NCBI RefSeq assembly: GCF_021440085.1 | Contig: NZ_JAKCPW010000003.1 | Location: forward strand, 62,001 to 126,000 | Direction: 5' to 3' | Length of the DNA stretch: 64,000 bases | Source: Dyadobacter sp. CY261 | Lineage (GTDB): Bacteria > Bacteroidota > Bacteroidia > Cytophagales > Spirosomataceae | Part shown: piece by piece, positions 44,028-53,730 of the stretch | Position numbering within the stretch: the first letter of the stretch is position 1 | How the letters are laid out: every line of letters starts with the position of its first letter | Made by a program: the position numbers and the translations under genes | The notes under the pieces: model-generated | Databases searched by the model: none | Told to the model about the DNA's origin: nothing | The model's input: the letters and a program-made list of their open reading frames with translations, nothing else

Positions 44028-44657
44028 ATGGAAGACGAATTCCCGAAGAAAAGAAATATCCGTCCCACTGAAAAGTCGAATCTGCCTATCGTTACATTGC
44101 TGGTTTTAGTACTGCTGGTGTTGGCAATGCTTTACGTCGGCTACGAATATATTTCTGACAGTTCTTCGAGCTCCGAGGAGCTTACATCGGTAGTTGTCGA
44201 CTCCACCCTTGAGGAAACCGCTGCGGAGCCTATCAGTGACGAACCGGTTCCTGAGGAAGAGGTTCCTGAAAAAACCAAACCTGAGCCGGTGAAAGAAAAA
44301 ACTGAGGAGCCTAAAAAGGAGGAGAAGCCTTCGATATCGGCCTCCTCGATCGGCGGAGAACAAATAACCCACAGCGTTCAGAGTGGTGAGACGTTTTCCA
44401 GCATTGCATCACGCTATAATCTTAAAACTGAAACCTTGCAGGGACTTAATTCCTCTGTATCGGATGTGAAAGCGGGCGTAACCAAGCTTAAAATACAAGT
44501 TAAAGGGACTCACACCGTCGGCCCCGGCGACGTTCTTCGCGTGGTGGCCAGCAAATATGGCGTTACCAAAGAAGCATTAATGAAAGCCAACGGTAAAACA
44601 CGGGATTTCTCCGAAAGAGGCGAAAAGCTGATCATTCCGTTTCCTGACAAAAAATAG
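44028..44657 (+). CDS. Membrane-anchored protein with two LysM domains
   Basis: A 209-residue protein with an N-terminal cytoplasmic stretch, one transmembrane helix (residues about 24-42, IVTLLVLVLLVLAMLYVG), a Glu/Pro/Lys-rich linker (about 50-105) and two LysM repeats: HSVQSGETFSSIASRYNL near 117 and HTVGPGDVLRVVASKYGV near 162. LysM domains bind peptidoglycan. No catalytic domain is present, so it probably tethers the inner membrane to the cell wall. It ends just before a strong terminator. Confidence 0.87.
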   Translation: MEDEFPKKRNIRPTEKSNLPIVTLLVLVLLVLAMLYVGYEYISDSSSSSEELTSVVVDSTLEETAAEPISDEPVPEEEVPEKTKPEPVKEKTEEPKKEEKPSISASSIGGEQITHSVQSGETFSSIASRYNLKTETLQGLNSSVSDVKAGVTKLKIQVKGTHTVGPGDVLRVVASKYGVTKEALMKANGKTRDFSERGEKLIIPFPDKK

Positions 44658-44699
44658 CTTGACGCATTCAAGCGCATTAATCAAAGGTATTTGATACTA

Positions 44700-44738
44700 A
44701 AAAGAATCCCGGAGCAAAACGCCCCGGGATTTTCTTTT
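44700..44738. terminator. Bidirectional terminator between the LysM and outer-membrane protein genes
   Basis: AATCCCGG (44705-44712) pairs with CCGGGATT (44724-44731), with a further GC pair inside and flanking A- and T-runs (AAAAG and TTCTTTT). It lies between convergent stops. Confidence 0.82.
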
Positions 44739-44760
44739 GCACTGAAGAAGGGGTTAATGC

Positions 44761-47658
44761 CTAATTGTTGAAGCCCCGGCCACCACCACCTTGCCCGCGG
44801 TCACCGCCTCGCTGGAAATCCCCGCCTCCCTCGAAATAACGTCTTCTGTAATTACCGTCGTTGTTGGTTGGCATTTTACCAAAGTTTCTCAGTGTATAAG
44901 TGAATGTGAGCATAGCGTATTGCGTGAGCACGCGGTTAGTAACGTCCTGCACATAAGTTTCGGTCACATTACGGCTGATGCTGTTGTTTTGTTTCAGGAT
45001 ATCGAACACGGTCAGTTTCAGCTCGCCTGCGTTATTTTTCAGGAATTTCTTGCCGATGCTGGCATTCCAGAGGGTAAAATTCTGGTTATAACCTTCGCCC
45101 AAACCTCGGTATGACTGGTTGCTGATATCGCTTTGCAGCACAAATCCTTTTCCAAAAATCCAGTTCACGCGCCCGGTAAGGCTTTGGGTATAATAGTTGT
45201 TGTTCAGATTGGGCTGAATACTGTTGCGAACCACATTGTAGTTTCCCGAATAGGAAGCCGTGAAATCCAGCTTATCACTAATGTTGCTGCTCACTACCAG
45301 GCCCTGCGAAATGGCGTAGGTGTTCGAATAGTTAGGCACGTAGTTGATCATCCCCGGTGAGCGCACGTAGTTGAAGCCGGCGGTCAGGTTCAAATTCAGC
45401 TTCAGAGGCGCGATGGGTTTCCCGAATGCAAAAAACGAGCGAGCATTCCAGCTACCGTCCACGTTGATCGGCGCGGTATATTTTGCACCTCTTTCCAGGA
45501 ATACGCCGTTGGGTAATGTTTCCGGCCCTTGCGCGATGTATGTCGAGTTCACGATCGCATTGTTAGTTTGGGTAAGGAAGATCATCGCATTCAGACTGTA
45601 CGGTCTTTTCGCGCCGGCCAGCGAGTAACGCACGTTAAACATATTGCGGTATTCCTGTTTCAGAACAGGGTTACCGGCTGTCAGCGACAGCGGATTGCTG
45701 TTGTCGAGCACATTCTGCAACTGCGAGATTGATGGCTGGTTGGTAGAACTCCGGAAAAAAGCGCGGAATTGAGCTCCGGTTTTTGAACGCCAGTTCAGCA
45801 TTAAGTTTGGCAGTATGTTGGTAAAGGATTGGTCTACCTTGTTATTAGTCGGCGCCAACTGCTGGCTGTACAAACCTGTATTCTGAAAATCAACACCAAT
45901 ATTGGCCGACCAGCTATTTTTCCGGTAACGGTAACCTAGCCCCGCACGGTTGGTAATGTAGCGGTTATCGAAGTTATTGGTCAGCAATGTGTCCAGATCC
46001 GAATAGGTGCCATCGTCAAAGCTCATATTGTAGGTGTCCTTATTCGAATTGCTGTTTTGAATAGTCAACCCGTAATTGAACTGCAACTGACCTGTGGTGC
46101 TGATAGGCTCGGTATAAATCAGGTTTCCGCCCAATGTAACCCCGTCCGAATGGGTGAAGCTGCGTTGATCGATCGTGTCCCCGCGCATCGCTGTATCGCC
46201 CAATACGATGTTATCGAAATACGTATTTCTCGAATACAGGTCCCGGCGGCCGTTTTTGTCGTTCAATTGGGTATTAAAGTTGAAAGAAACAGTCCGTCCT
46301 TTCTTGTCGAATGCGTGACGGAACAAGATGTCGTTCGAGAAGTTATAACCTTTGTTGGAACTGGCCTGGGTGTTGTTCGAGCTGTTGACATTGCTGTCAT
46401 CGATGGCTAGTGTGGTCAGACCGGCCTTCACGCTACCCGAATGATTGTCCTGAAAACTCAACCGCGGTGTGATGATCAGCGAGTTTTTGGGGTCGATATT
46501 GTATTCAATGCGGAAGTTCAGGCGGTGATTGGAGTTCGTTGTGCTGGTGCGGCTATTCTCATTATAAAACTGGTTGCTCGTGTTGCCTTGCAAAAAATAC
46601 TCCTGCGAGGTGCTTTGCACGTTGGTATTGCCGGTTCTGTTGAAGAAATAGCTTCCCGAAATATCCACCTTCTTGCCGAGCTTATTAGAGTAGTTTAAAC
46701 CAAATGAATTGGTCCCGGTGATACCACTCTGATTGCCCACCAGGAAGTTCCCCGCCGAACCGCCACCTCCACGGTTGCCGCCTCCCCCACCGGAAACCCC
46801 AAGCAAATCCTGGCTGGAAAAGTTTTGCATATTGATATTGTTGCTCAGCCCGATCACCGATATGCGCTGGTTGCCTTTAAAGAAACTCACATTACCACCT
46901 GCCTGGTAACGGTCGTCCAGACCATAACCGGCGAACACCTTCCCGAACTGGCCCATACGTTTATCCGCTTTCGTAACAATATTGATGGTTTTCTGTCCGT
47001 TACCATCGTCGAATCCGGTAAATTGCGCCTGATCGCTCAGCTTATCGAATACCTCGATTTTGTCCACCACTTCTGCCGGGAGCGATTTCAATGTCAATGC
47101 TGCATCGTCACCAAAAAACGGCTTGCCATCTACTAAAACGCGGTTAACGGTCTCGCCATGCGCAGTCACTGCTCCGTTTGTGACGGTAATGCCAGGCATT
47201 TTCTGAATCAAGTCTTCGGTAGTGGCGTCGGGATTGGTTTTAAATGCTGCCGCATTGAATTGCGTGGTGTCGCCTTTCTGCTCCATGGCCGTCACCTGCC
47301 CTACTACTTTCACTTCCTTCAGATTCGACACCGCTTCGGTCAAAGTAATGGTGCCCAGGTCCTGGATATCGTTGGTCAGGGTGAGTGTACGTGAAAAATC
47401 CTTATAGCTCAGGTAGGAGACTTTTACAAGATAGGAAACCTGCTTGGAAAGGCCGGTAAAAGAAAATTTACCGTTTACATCCGTCGTCACATATTCTGGT
47501 TTGGCGTCGGGGGTGTTGCGACTGACTGATACATAGGCACCTACTACACCTTCACGGCTTACGCTGTCCAGGACGGTGCCGGTGATCTGCGCATTTTGAG
47601 CAAAGGCCGGTGCGGCAAAACCGGCGAGCAAGAGGACGATGAATGTAAATCTGTTCAT
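44761..47658 (-). CDS. Large outer-membrane receptor-like protein with carboxypeptidase-regulatory N-terminus
   Basis: A 965-residue protein with signal peptide (to about residue 21). Residues 22 to about 110 are a carboxypeptidase-regulatory-like domain (QITGTVLDSVSREGVVGAYV), then a TonB-plug-like region (DLIQKMPGITVTNGAVTAHGE; NRVLVDGKPFFGDDA) and a long outer-membrane barrel. This is the layout of the outer-membrane beta-barrel family 3 of Bacteroidota, whose members are often called TonB-dependent receptors. Glycine-rich loops occur near 290 (SGGGGGNRGGGG) and at the C-terminus. The ATG at 47658 is directly next to one arm of a 19-bp inverted repeat, which is an unusual start region. The substrate is unknown. 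Confidence 0.87.
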   Translation of the reverse strand: MNRFTFIVLLLAGFAAPAFAQNAQITGTVLDSVSREGVVGAYVSVSRNTPDAKPEYVTTDVNGKFSFTGLSKQVSYLVKVSYLSYKDFSRTLTLTNDIQDLGTITLTEAVSNLKEVKVVGQVTAMEQKGDTTQFNAAAFKTNPDATTEDLIQKMPGITVTNGAVTAHGETVNRVLVDGKPFFGDDAALTLKSLPAEVVDKIEVFDKLSDQAQFTGFDDGNGQKTINIVTKADKRMGQFGKVFAGYGLDDRYQAGGNVSFFKGNQRISVIGLSNNINMQNFSSQDLLGVSGGGGGNRGGGGSAGNFLVGNQSGITGTNSFGLNYSNKLGKKVDISGSYFFNRTGNTNVQSTSQEYFLQGNTSNQFYNENSRTSTTNSNHRLNFRIEYNIDPKNSLIITPRLSFQDNHSGSVKAGLTTLAIDDSNVNSSNNTQASSNKGYNFSNDILFRHAFDKKGRTVSFNFNTQLNDKNGRRDLYSRNTYFDNIVLGDTAMRGDTIDQRSFTHSDGVTLGGNLIYTEPISTTGQLQFNYGLTIQNSNSNKDTYNMSFDDGTYSDLDTLLTNNFDNRYITNRAGLGYRYRKNSWSANIGVDFQNTGLYSQQLAPTNNKVDQSFTNILPNLMLNWRSKTGAQFRAFFRSSTNQPSISQLQNVLDNSNPLSLTAGNPVLKQEYRNMFNVRYSLAGAKRPYSLNAMIFLTQTNNAIVNSTYIAQGPETLPNGVFLERGAKYTAPINVDGSWNARSFFAFGKPIAPLKLNLNLTAGFNYVRSPGMINYVPNYSNTYAISQGLVVSSNISDKLDFTASYSGNYNVVRNSIQPNLNNNYYTQSLTGRVNWIFGKGFVLQSDISNQSYRGLGEGYNQNFTLWNASIGKKFLKNNAGELKLTVFDILKQNNSISRNVTETYVQDVTNRVLTQYAMLTFTYTLRNFGKMPTNNDGNYRRRYFEGGGDFQRGGDRGQGGGGRGFNN

Positions 47659-47737
47659 GATTGTAAAGGTTTATTGCTGGTTAGAGCATCCCTTGTAACC
47701 AAAGTTTAATGCCCGAAGGCAACAAACCTTTACAATC
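47659..47737. repeat. 19-bp inverted repeat flanking the upstream region of the outer-membrane protein gene
   Basis: GATTGTAAAGGTTTATTGC (47659-47677) and GCAACAAACCTTTACAATC (47719-47737) are inverted copies with 18 of 19 bases matching, 41 bases apart. The inner arm touches the start codon at 47658. A near -7 sequence (AAACTTTG, minus strand) lies in the spacer. It may be an operator, a start-blocking mRNA hairpin or a small invertible promoter segment. Confidence 0.7.
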
Positions 47738-47806
47738 GACAGTTTCGAAGAAATTATAGACGGGAAGCTCAATTTAACCGACTAAAATGAGCCAGTTTTT
47801 CCACCC

Positions 47807-50800
47807 TTATTTCAGCCATTCACCTAGCAAACCCTTATAGCTGGCAAGGAATCGCTCGTAAGCCTTTTCCAATTGAGGCAATGCCTCGGCAAGCGTGCTT
47901 GTGTCATCCGATTTAAGCCGCCACTCCGCATCCCTGGCAATTTCCGCGACTTGTAAAACGCCAATCGTACCTCCGCTGCCCTTCAATGTATGTAAATTAC
48001 TTTTTACAGTTTTGATATCCCCGCTTTTAAATGCATCCAACGCACCTGCTACCAGTTCATTGGATTCGTTGACGAAATCTTCGAAGACTGACCAGACAAG
48101 ATCCGCGCCGCCGATCCCGTTGAGCTGGTCGATGATTTCCTTATCGAGCACCGGCGCGATGGCTTCCTGTGCGATCGCTTTTTGTTTCTGTTCAAACTTA
48201 CGGTTTTCAATATTGCCCATCAATTCCTTTACCTTCTGCACGAGCGTCTGGGCGCGAATGGGCTTCGCGATATAGTCGTCCATTCCCTGGCTCATGAAGC
48301 GGTCACGGTCTTCCTTCATCGAATAGGCCGTCATTGCCACGATTGGCGGAAGACCTTTTGAAAAGCGCTTTTTCAGTTCCTGGGTCGTTTCCACGCCATC
48401 CATATCGGGCATTTGAATGTCCATGAAAATAATATCAAAGCCCTTAGCATCGGAATGATACCTTTTTTCCACCATCTCAATGGCCTTGAAACCACTTTCA
48501 GCCATTTCAGTTTCACAGCCCGACTTTTTGAGAATTTCATTCGCCACCTTGCGGTTTACGGCATTGTCATCCACAAGTAAAATGGATGGGTGATAATCAA
48601 AAAACAAATCTTCAATAGGCATATCCTCGACCTGAACCATTGTGCTCACTTGTGCGATGGAAGTTTCTTTGGTTTCAAATGTAAACCAGAATGTGCTACC
48701 TTCTCCCAGCGTAGATTCCACACCGATTTCTCCGTTCATCAATGCGCAAAGCTGCTTGGAAATAGCCAAACCAAGGCCCGTGCCGCCAAATGATTTCCGG
48801 GATGAATTATCGAGCTGCGTAAACGAGGTGAACAGGATCTGCTTGTCGGTTGCGCTGATGCCAATTCCGGAATCCTGTACATCGACTTTGAGTTTATGAA
48901 ACAGGCCGTCTTTTTTAACCAGTGTCAGAACCACCTTTACCGAGCCATTTTCAGTGAATTTCAATGCATTGGACGTCAGGTTGGACATGATCTGCAATAA
49001 CCGCGTCTGATCGGCGATAATGAATTTGGGGATGTCCTGCGCGATGTGGTACGTAAGCGTATTGCCCTTGCTCTTTGCGGTCTGCCCGAAAAGAGAGACC
49101 AATTTGAGTAGTAGCTCTTCCACGGCAATGGGCGCTTCATGCAGCTCCATCTTGCCTGCTTCGATTTTGGAGAGGTCAAGAATGTCGTTTAGGATATTTA
49201 GCAGCGTTTCCGAAGATCGCTTGATCGTCAGCACATAATCCTTTTGCTCCACGTTCAGCGGCGTTTCTCCCAACAAATCGATCATTCCGATCACCCCGTT
49301 CATAGGTGTGCGGATCTCGTGGCTCATGTTGGCCAAGAAGCCTTCCTTCACTTTCAGCGAACGCTCGGCATGTTCCTTAGCTTTCAGCAGTTCCTGCTCA
49401 TTGCGTTTCAGCTCGGTAATGTCCCGCGCGAGGACGGCTACTTCTGTTGGCTTACCCTTATCATTGGTAAACATCAACATATTGATCATGAACTGGCGCT
49501 CCGTTCCATCCTTGCGGTACATGGTGATCTCAAAGTTCCGCAGGCTTTTCGTTTTACGAAGCCGTATTAATGCCGAGTGGATGCGCTTTTTATCAGGGAA
49601 AAATTCGGTTATCTTATGCCCTATCACCTCTTCCGGCAAGTATCCAAGCCGTTTCAGCACCGACTGGCTGATCATCGTAATTTCGCCCAGCCGGTTGATA
49701 CGACAATAAATGTCTTGCAAGTTTTCAAAAATGCCCCTGAAAAGCTCCTCACTATGCCGCAGGGACAGTTCGGCTTCCTTTCTTCGCGTAATATCCCGGG
49801 CAATACCCGACACTTCCTCGATCACACCATCGGCATAATGGATTGGGTTCAGGTAAAATTCCAGCCACATTTCGCCGGCATCTTTGCGGTCGATCTTAAA
49901 TTCGAAATACTGAGGTTCGCCGCGCAATGCCTGCCGGTACTTAGTTTCGAGCGTGCGGCGGTTGCTGTTACCCACCATCCGCCAACCGAATTTCTCTGCG
50001 CTGGCTTGTAATGAGGGCCTTACGCCAAGCTGGTTATGGATCAGATCCGCATAGTTCCTGTTGAATGATGTCAGTTGCAGCGATTTGTTCACCGACCAAA
50101 TCAAATGAGAGCTGCTGTCGAAGATCGCATTCAGACGCGCCAGGTACTTATTCAGTTCCTCTTCGCTTTGCTTGCGGGCAATTGCCATCGCTACCTGACC
50201 GGAAATGAATTCCAACAGTTCCAGATCGCGGGTATCGAACATATTGGGATCATCATATGACTTCACGCCGATAATTCCTGTGACCCGGTCGCCAATACGC
50301 AGTGGCACGCACAAGAGCACTTTTGGCGTAACGCCATACAAATAGAGGCTATTGGTTTTGGCCAGCTTTTCAATGTCCTCATCCGAAAGGAACAGCGGCT
50401 TATTGGATGCGATCGCATATTCCGTTAATCCATTTCCCAGCCTCCTTTTTGTAAACCTCACATTGCCCTTGAAATATTGATCGACATAGTACGGGAAATA
50501 TATGTAGCTCTTGCTGGGATCATAAAGCGCGATGAAGAAGTTTCTTACATCAATAATCTTACCTAACTCTTCGTGAATGCCATGGTAAAACTCTTCCAGG
50601 TTCTGGGTGTTGACCGTCCAGTTCGCAATGCTGTAATAAAGGTTCTGCGCCTTTTCGGCCCTTATTTTTTCGGTAAAATCATTTAAAATACAGCGGAATG
50701 CCGTTGGCTTGCCATTGTCGTAGCGGCAATTGACGCTACCGGCTACAAATACCTTCCTACCTTCCCGGCTCAGGAACACTGCCTCAAAATTCGGATTGGC

Positions 50801-51421
50801 GATGCCCTGCTCGATCCGTTTAAGCTGTGCCAACGCATCTTCCTTGTAATGTGGATGCAGAATGTCTTCCATGCGCATGGAAGCGATCTCGTCCAACCCG
50901 TATCCCAACACTTCCCGCCAGGCTCTGTTGACAAATATGAACTTTCCGTCGATCGCCACCAGCTGAATTAGGTCGCTCGTATTGTCCACCAGGTCTTGCA
51001 ATTGCGAGTTTGACTTGGCGATCGATGATTCCATTCTCCGGCGGCGGGTAATGTCGTCGCCCACCAATGTAATGCACTCTATCTCAGTATTTTCCTGATG
51101 GATCAGCACTGAGTTGATCGAGAATGTCCGCAACGTTCCTTTTTGCGCTAAAAATGGCACTTCGCGTTGTTCCAGTTTGCGTTTGCCCTGGATTCCTTCT
51201 TCCAGCATTTGTCTCACCTCGTGCTCCTCCTCCTTAGGAATGAGTTTATCGAATATGCTGAAACCCAGAAGATCCGACTCATGCCAGCCCGTTTTCATGA
51301 GCGCATGCGGGCTGATGCTGCGTATGACGAAGTCCGGAGAAAAAGTAATTCCGATCAGATTTAAATGCTGAAGTGTGTGGTGAATAGTCTGCCAGTCGGT
51401 TTGGGATAAAATCAGTTCCAT
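47807..51421 (-). CDS. Hybrid sensor histidine kinase with PAS, GAF, receiver and Hpt domains
   Basis: A 1204-residue cytoplasmic multi-step phosphorelay protein with no transmembrane helix. Domains in order: two PAS domains (about 1-255), GAF (about 265-420), two more PAS (about 425-690), HisKA with the phosphoacceptor His in FLANMSHEIRTPMNG near 701, an HATPase with NLTSNALKFTENG, DSGIGI and GGTGLGLAI, a receiver with Asp in IIFMDIQMPDMDG near 1000, and an Hpt domain with His in LHTLKGSGGTIG near 1143. All four phosphotransfer sites look intact. The signal is probably intracellular or a diffusible ligand. No cognate response regulator gene is adjacent. Confidence 0.93.
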   Translation of the reverse strand: MELILSQTDWQTIHHTLQHLNLIGITFSPDFVIRSISPHALMKTGWHESDLLGFSIFDKLIPKEEEHEVRQMLEEGIQGKRKLEQREVPFLAQKGTLRTFSINSVLIHQENTEIECITLVGDDITRRRRMESSIAKSNSQLQDLVDNTSDLIQLVAIDGKFIFVNRAWREVLGYGLDEIASMRMEDILHPHYKEDALAQLKRIEQGIANPNFEAVFLSREGRKVFVAGSVNCRYDNGKPTAFRCILNDFTEKIRAEKAQNLYYSIANWTVNTQNLEEFYHGIHEELGKIIDVRNFFIALYDPSKSYIYFPYYVDQYFKGNVRFTKRRLGNGLTEYAIASNKPLFLSDEDIEKLAKTNSLYLYGVTPKVLLCVPLRIGDRVTGIIGVKSYDDPNMFDTRDLELLEFISGQVAMAIARKQSEEELNKYLARLNAIFDSSSHLIWSVNKSLQLTSFNRNYADLIHNQLGVRPSLQASAEKFGWRMVGNSNRRTLETKYRQALRGEPQYFEFKIDRKDAGEMWLEFYLNPIHYADGVIEEVSGIARDITRRKEAELSLRHSEELFRGIFENLQDIYCRINRLGEITMISQSVLKRLGYLPEEVIGHKITEFFPDKKRIHSALIRLRKTKSLRNFEITMYRKDGTERQFMINMLMFTNDKGKPTEVAVLARDITELKRNEQELLKAKEHAERSLKVKEGFLANMSHEIRTPMNGVIGMIDLLGETPLNVEQKDYVLTIKRSSETLLNILNDILDLSKIEAGKMELHEAPIAVEELLLKLVSLFGQTAKSKGNTLTYHIAQDIPKFIIADQTRLLQIMSNLTSNALKFTENGSVKVVLTLVKKDGLFHKLKVDVQDSGIGISATDKQILFTSFTQLDNSSRKSFGGTGLGLAISKQLCALMNGEIGVESTLGEGSTFWFTFETKETSIAQVSTMVQVEDMPIEDLFFDYHPSILLVDDNAVNRKVANEILKKSGCETEMAESGFKAIEMVEKRYHSDAKGFDIIFMDIQMPDMDGVETTQELKKRFSKGLPPIVAMTAYSMKEDRDRFMSQGMDDYIAKPIRAQTLVQKVKELMGNIENRKFEQKQKAIAQEAIAPVLDKEIIDQLNGIGGADLVWSVFEDFVNESNELVAGALDAFKSGDIKTVKSNLHTLKGSGGTIGVLQVAEIARDAEWRLKSDDTSTLAEALPQLEKAYERFLASYKGLLGEWLK

Positions 51422-51491
51422 GGGTGCCGGTACAATCGCACTTTTAAGTTTCCTTCCAATTCTTTATTCAATAAATCTACGAATTAAGACG

Positions 51492-51499
51492 TAATTTTG
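51492..51499 (+). promoter_or_regulatory. -7 promoter box of rsmA
   Basis: TAATTTTG matches TAnnTTTG and lies only 10 bases before the ATG at 51510, so the transcript would have a very short leader. Confidence 0.45.
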
Positions 51500-51509
51500 G
51501 CTCGTGAAA

Positions 51510-52310
51510 ATGAATTATAAAAAACCGGATAACTCCAAAGTGCGGGCTAAAAAGCATCTGGGCCAGCACTTTCTGAAAGATTTGAATATTGCCCAGCGCA
51601 TCGTCGACGGGCTCTCCGGTCACGGTGATTACGACCGTGTCCTGGAAATTGGGCCGGGTATGGGCGTACTGACCCAATTTCTTTTACCCAAAAACAGTTT
51701 CAGTACCCACGTCATCGAGATCGATACCGAATCGGTGACCTATCTGGAAAAACATTATCCCGATCTCGCACCGCGCATTATCTCCGGCGACTTTTTGAAA
51801 TTCAACCCTGGAGAGTATTTCCCCGACAAGTTCGCGATCATCGGTAATTTCCCTTATAATATTTCGTCCCAAATCTTTTTCAGGGCGCTCGAAATACGTG
51901 ACCGCATTCCGGAGATCGTATGTATGCTGCAAAAAGAAGTGGCGCAGCGCATCGCGTCACCTCCCGGAAATAAGGATTATGGCATCCTAAGCGTACTTTT
52001 ACAAGCATTTTATGACATCGATTACCTGGTTTCTGTACCTCCGGGTGCATTTGATCCTCCTCCCAAAGTGCAATCGGGGGTGATCAGGCTTCGTCGTAAT
52101 GCGGTATCGAATTTGGAATGCGACGAGAAAATGTTTTTCAGAGTCGTCAAGACGGCATTCAACCAAAGGCGAAAAACGCTTAGAAATGCTTTGAAACCGG
52201 TCGGCGAAATACCGGATCATCCCCTGCTTAATAAACGAGCCGAACAATTGAGCGTTCCGGACTTCGTTACCTTGACGTTGCTCGCCCAAAATGTGCAGAG
52301 TCAGAACTGA
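51510..52310 (+). CDS. rsmA: 16S rRNA dimethyladenosine transferase RsmA (KsgA)
   Basis: A 266-residue SAM-dependent enzyme that dimethylates two adenines in the 3' hairpin of 16S rRNA. Motifs [24 protein letters not shown] (SAM loop) and the catalytic [12 protein letters not shown] are all present, and length matches the family. The ATG at 51510 is preferred to the GTG at 51504, since a -7 box ends at 51499 and the GTG would be at or before the transcript start. Divergent from the histidine kinase gene; mgtE follows 64 bases later. Confidence 0.95.
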   Translation: MNYKKPDNSKVRAKKHLGQHFLKDLNIAQRIVDGLSGHGDYDRVLEIGPGMGVLTQFLLPKNSFSTHVIEIDTESVTYLEKHYPDLAPRIISGDFLKFNPGEYFPDKFAIIGNFPYNISSQIFFRALEIRDRIPEIVCMLQKEVAQRIASPPGNKDYGILSVLLQAFYDIDYLVSVPPGAFDPPPKVQSGVIRLRRNAVSNLECDEKMFFRVVKTAFNQRRKTLRNALKPVGEIPDHPLLNKRAEQLSVPDFVTLTLLAQNVQSQN

Positions 52311-52374
52311 ATCGCTCTCAGGCAATATATTAAGTAAGCTATAAGCATTTCGCCAATCGCTAAAGCTCTTTACA

Positions 52375-53727
52375 ATGACTTTCGAGTTAACCCAGCTATA
52401 CGTAGACCATATTCAGGAATTAATTGAAAAAGAGGACTCCGCGGCTATCCGGTCGGAGATGGAGAACCTTTTTGCGGCCGATATTACCAGCCTTCTTTAT
52501 GAGCTGGAAACTGAAAGTGCTAAATTCCTGGTCAATCAACTGAACGTCGAAACCGGTGCGGCCATTCTGGCCGATATGGAGCCCAGTGAGCGCAGGGAGT
52601 TTTTGAAAGCATTTACATCCGAGGAAATTTCGAAATTCGTTAACCTTTTTGATTCCGACGACGCGGTGGATTTGCTCAACGAGCAGCCCATTCGCGTACG
52701 AGAGGAAGTGATCGCATTGCTGGAAGACCGCGAGCAAGCTCGCTTCATCCTCGATCTGCTGCATTACGACGAAGACGTGGCGGGCGGTTTGATGCAGAAA
52801 GAGCTGGTTAAGGCAAATGTAAACTGGAATGTAAACCAGTGCATCGAAGAGCTGCGTCAGCAAGCCGAGGATGTAGGGAAAGTATACGCGGTGTATGTTG
52901 TCGATGATTTTGGCAAATTACTGGGCCTGCTATCGTTGAAAAAAATCGTTCTGGCACACAAAAACACCCGGATCGAAAGTCTTTACGATAAGGATGTCAT
53001 TTTTGTAGAAACCTACCGCCCTGCCGAAGAAGTCGCCGAACTGATGCGCCGCTATGACCTCGATGCATTGCCGGTTGTAAATGTGCAGGGCAAGCTGCTC
53101 GGACGCATCACCATTGATGACGTCGTGGACGTAATTACTGATCAGGCCAGTTCCGATACCTTGGCCATGGCGGGGATTACCGGGGATGTGGAGGAAGACG
53201 ACAGCATCTGGCAGCAAACCCGGGCGCGCCTGCCTTGGTTGCTGGTAGGGATGATGGGAGGGATCCTTGCCGCGAAATTTATCAGCTTTTTTGAGGGTGA
53301 CCTTAAAATCATCCCCGCAATGGCCGCATTCATTCCTATTATCGGTTCTACGGGAGGAAATGTGGGTATTCAAACCTCGTCGATTATCCTGCAAGGTTTG
53401 GCCGACAAGACTGGTATCGACACTACTTTGGGTCAAAGGCTGATCAGAATGTTTGCCGTTGCATTCATCAACGGACTCATTATCAGCGGCATTGTATTCG
53501 GGTTTAATATGCTGATCGGAAATGAGCTGCAACTTGCGCTGGTAGTTTCTATCGCACTGATGTCGGTGGTGTTCCTGGCCTCGTTTATGGGCACATTAAC
53601 ACCGATAGTATTAGAAAAGATAGGTATTAATCCCGCTGTGGCCTCAGGCCCCTTCATCACCACTGCTAATGACCTGATCGGTTACGGCGTTTATTTCGGC
53701 CTTGCGCATTTGCTTTTGCATCTGTAA
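52375..53727 (+). CDS. mgtE: Magnesium transporter MgtE
   Basis: A 450-residue magnesium channel. The order is an N-terminal superhelical domain (LYELETESAKFLVNQLN, residues about 20-130), two CBS domains (about 135-255, with YDKDVIFVETYRPAEEVAELM) that sense magnesium, a plug helix and five transmembrane helices (from about 285). The pore signature FIPIIGSTGGNVGIQTSS near 320 is the MgtE family mark. It ends three bases before the convergent serine dehydratase stop. Confidence 0.95.
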   Translation: MTFELTQLYVDHIQELIEKEDSAAIRSEMENLFAADITSLLYELETESAKFLVNQLNVETGAAILADMEPSERREFLKAFTSEEISKFVNLFDSDDAVDLLNEQPIRVREEVIALLEDREQARFILDLLHYDEDVAGGLMQKELVKANVNWNVNQCIEELRQQAEDVGKVYAVYVVDDFGKLLGLLSLKKIVLAHKNTRIESLYDKDVIFVETYRPAEEVAELMRRYDLDALPVVNVQGKLLGRITIDDVVDVITDQASSDTLAMAGITGDVEEDDSIWQQTRARLPWLLVGMMGGILAAKFISFFEGDLKIIPAMAAFIPIIGSTGGNVGIQTSSIILQGLADKTGIDTTLGQRLIRMFAVAFINGLIISGIVFGFNMLIGNELQLALVVSIALMSVVFLASFMGTLTPIVLEKIGINPAVASGPFITTANDLIGYGVYFGLAHLLLHL

Positions 53728-53730
53728 CAA

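Noticed and set aside
47659..47737. Inverted repeat as the ends of a small insertion sequence or MITE
   Set aside because: The whole element is 79 bases, there are no flanking target duplications that I can see, and it sits exactly between promoter region and start codon, which favours a regulatory role.
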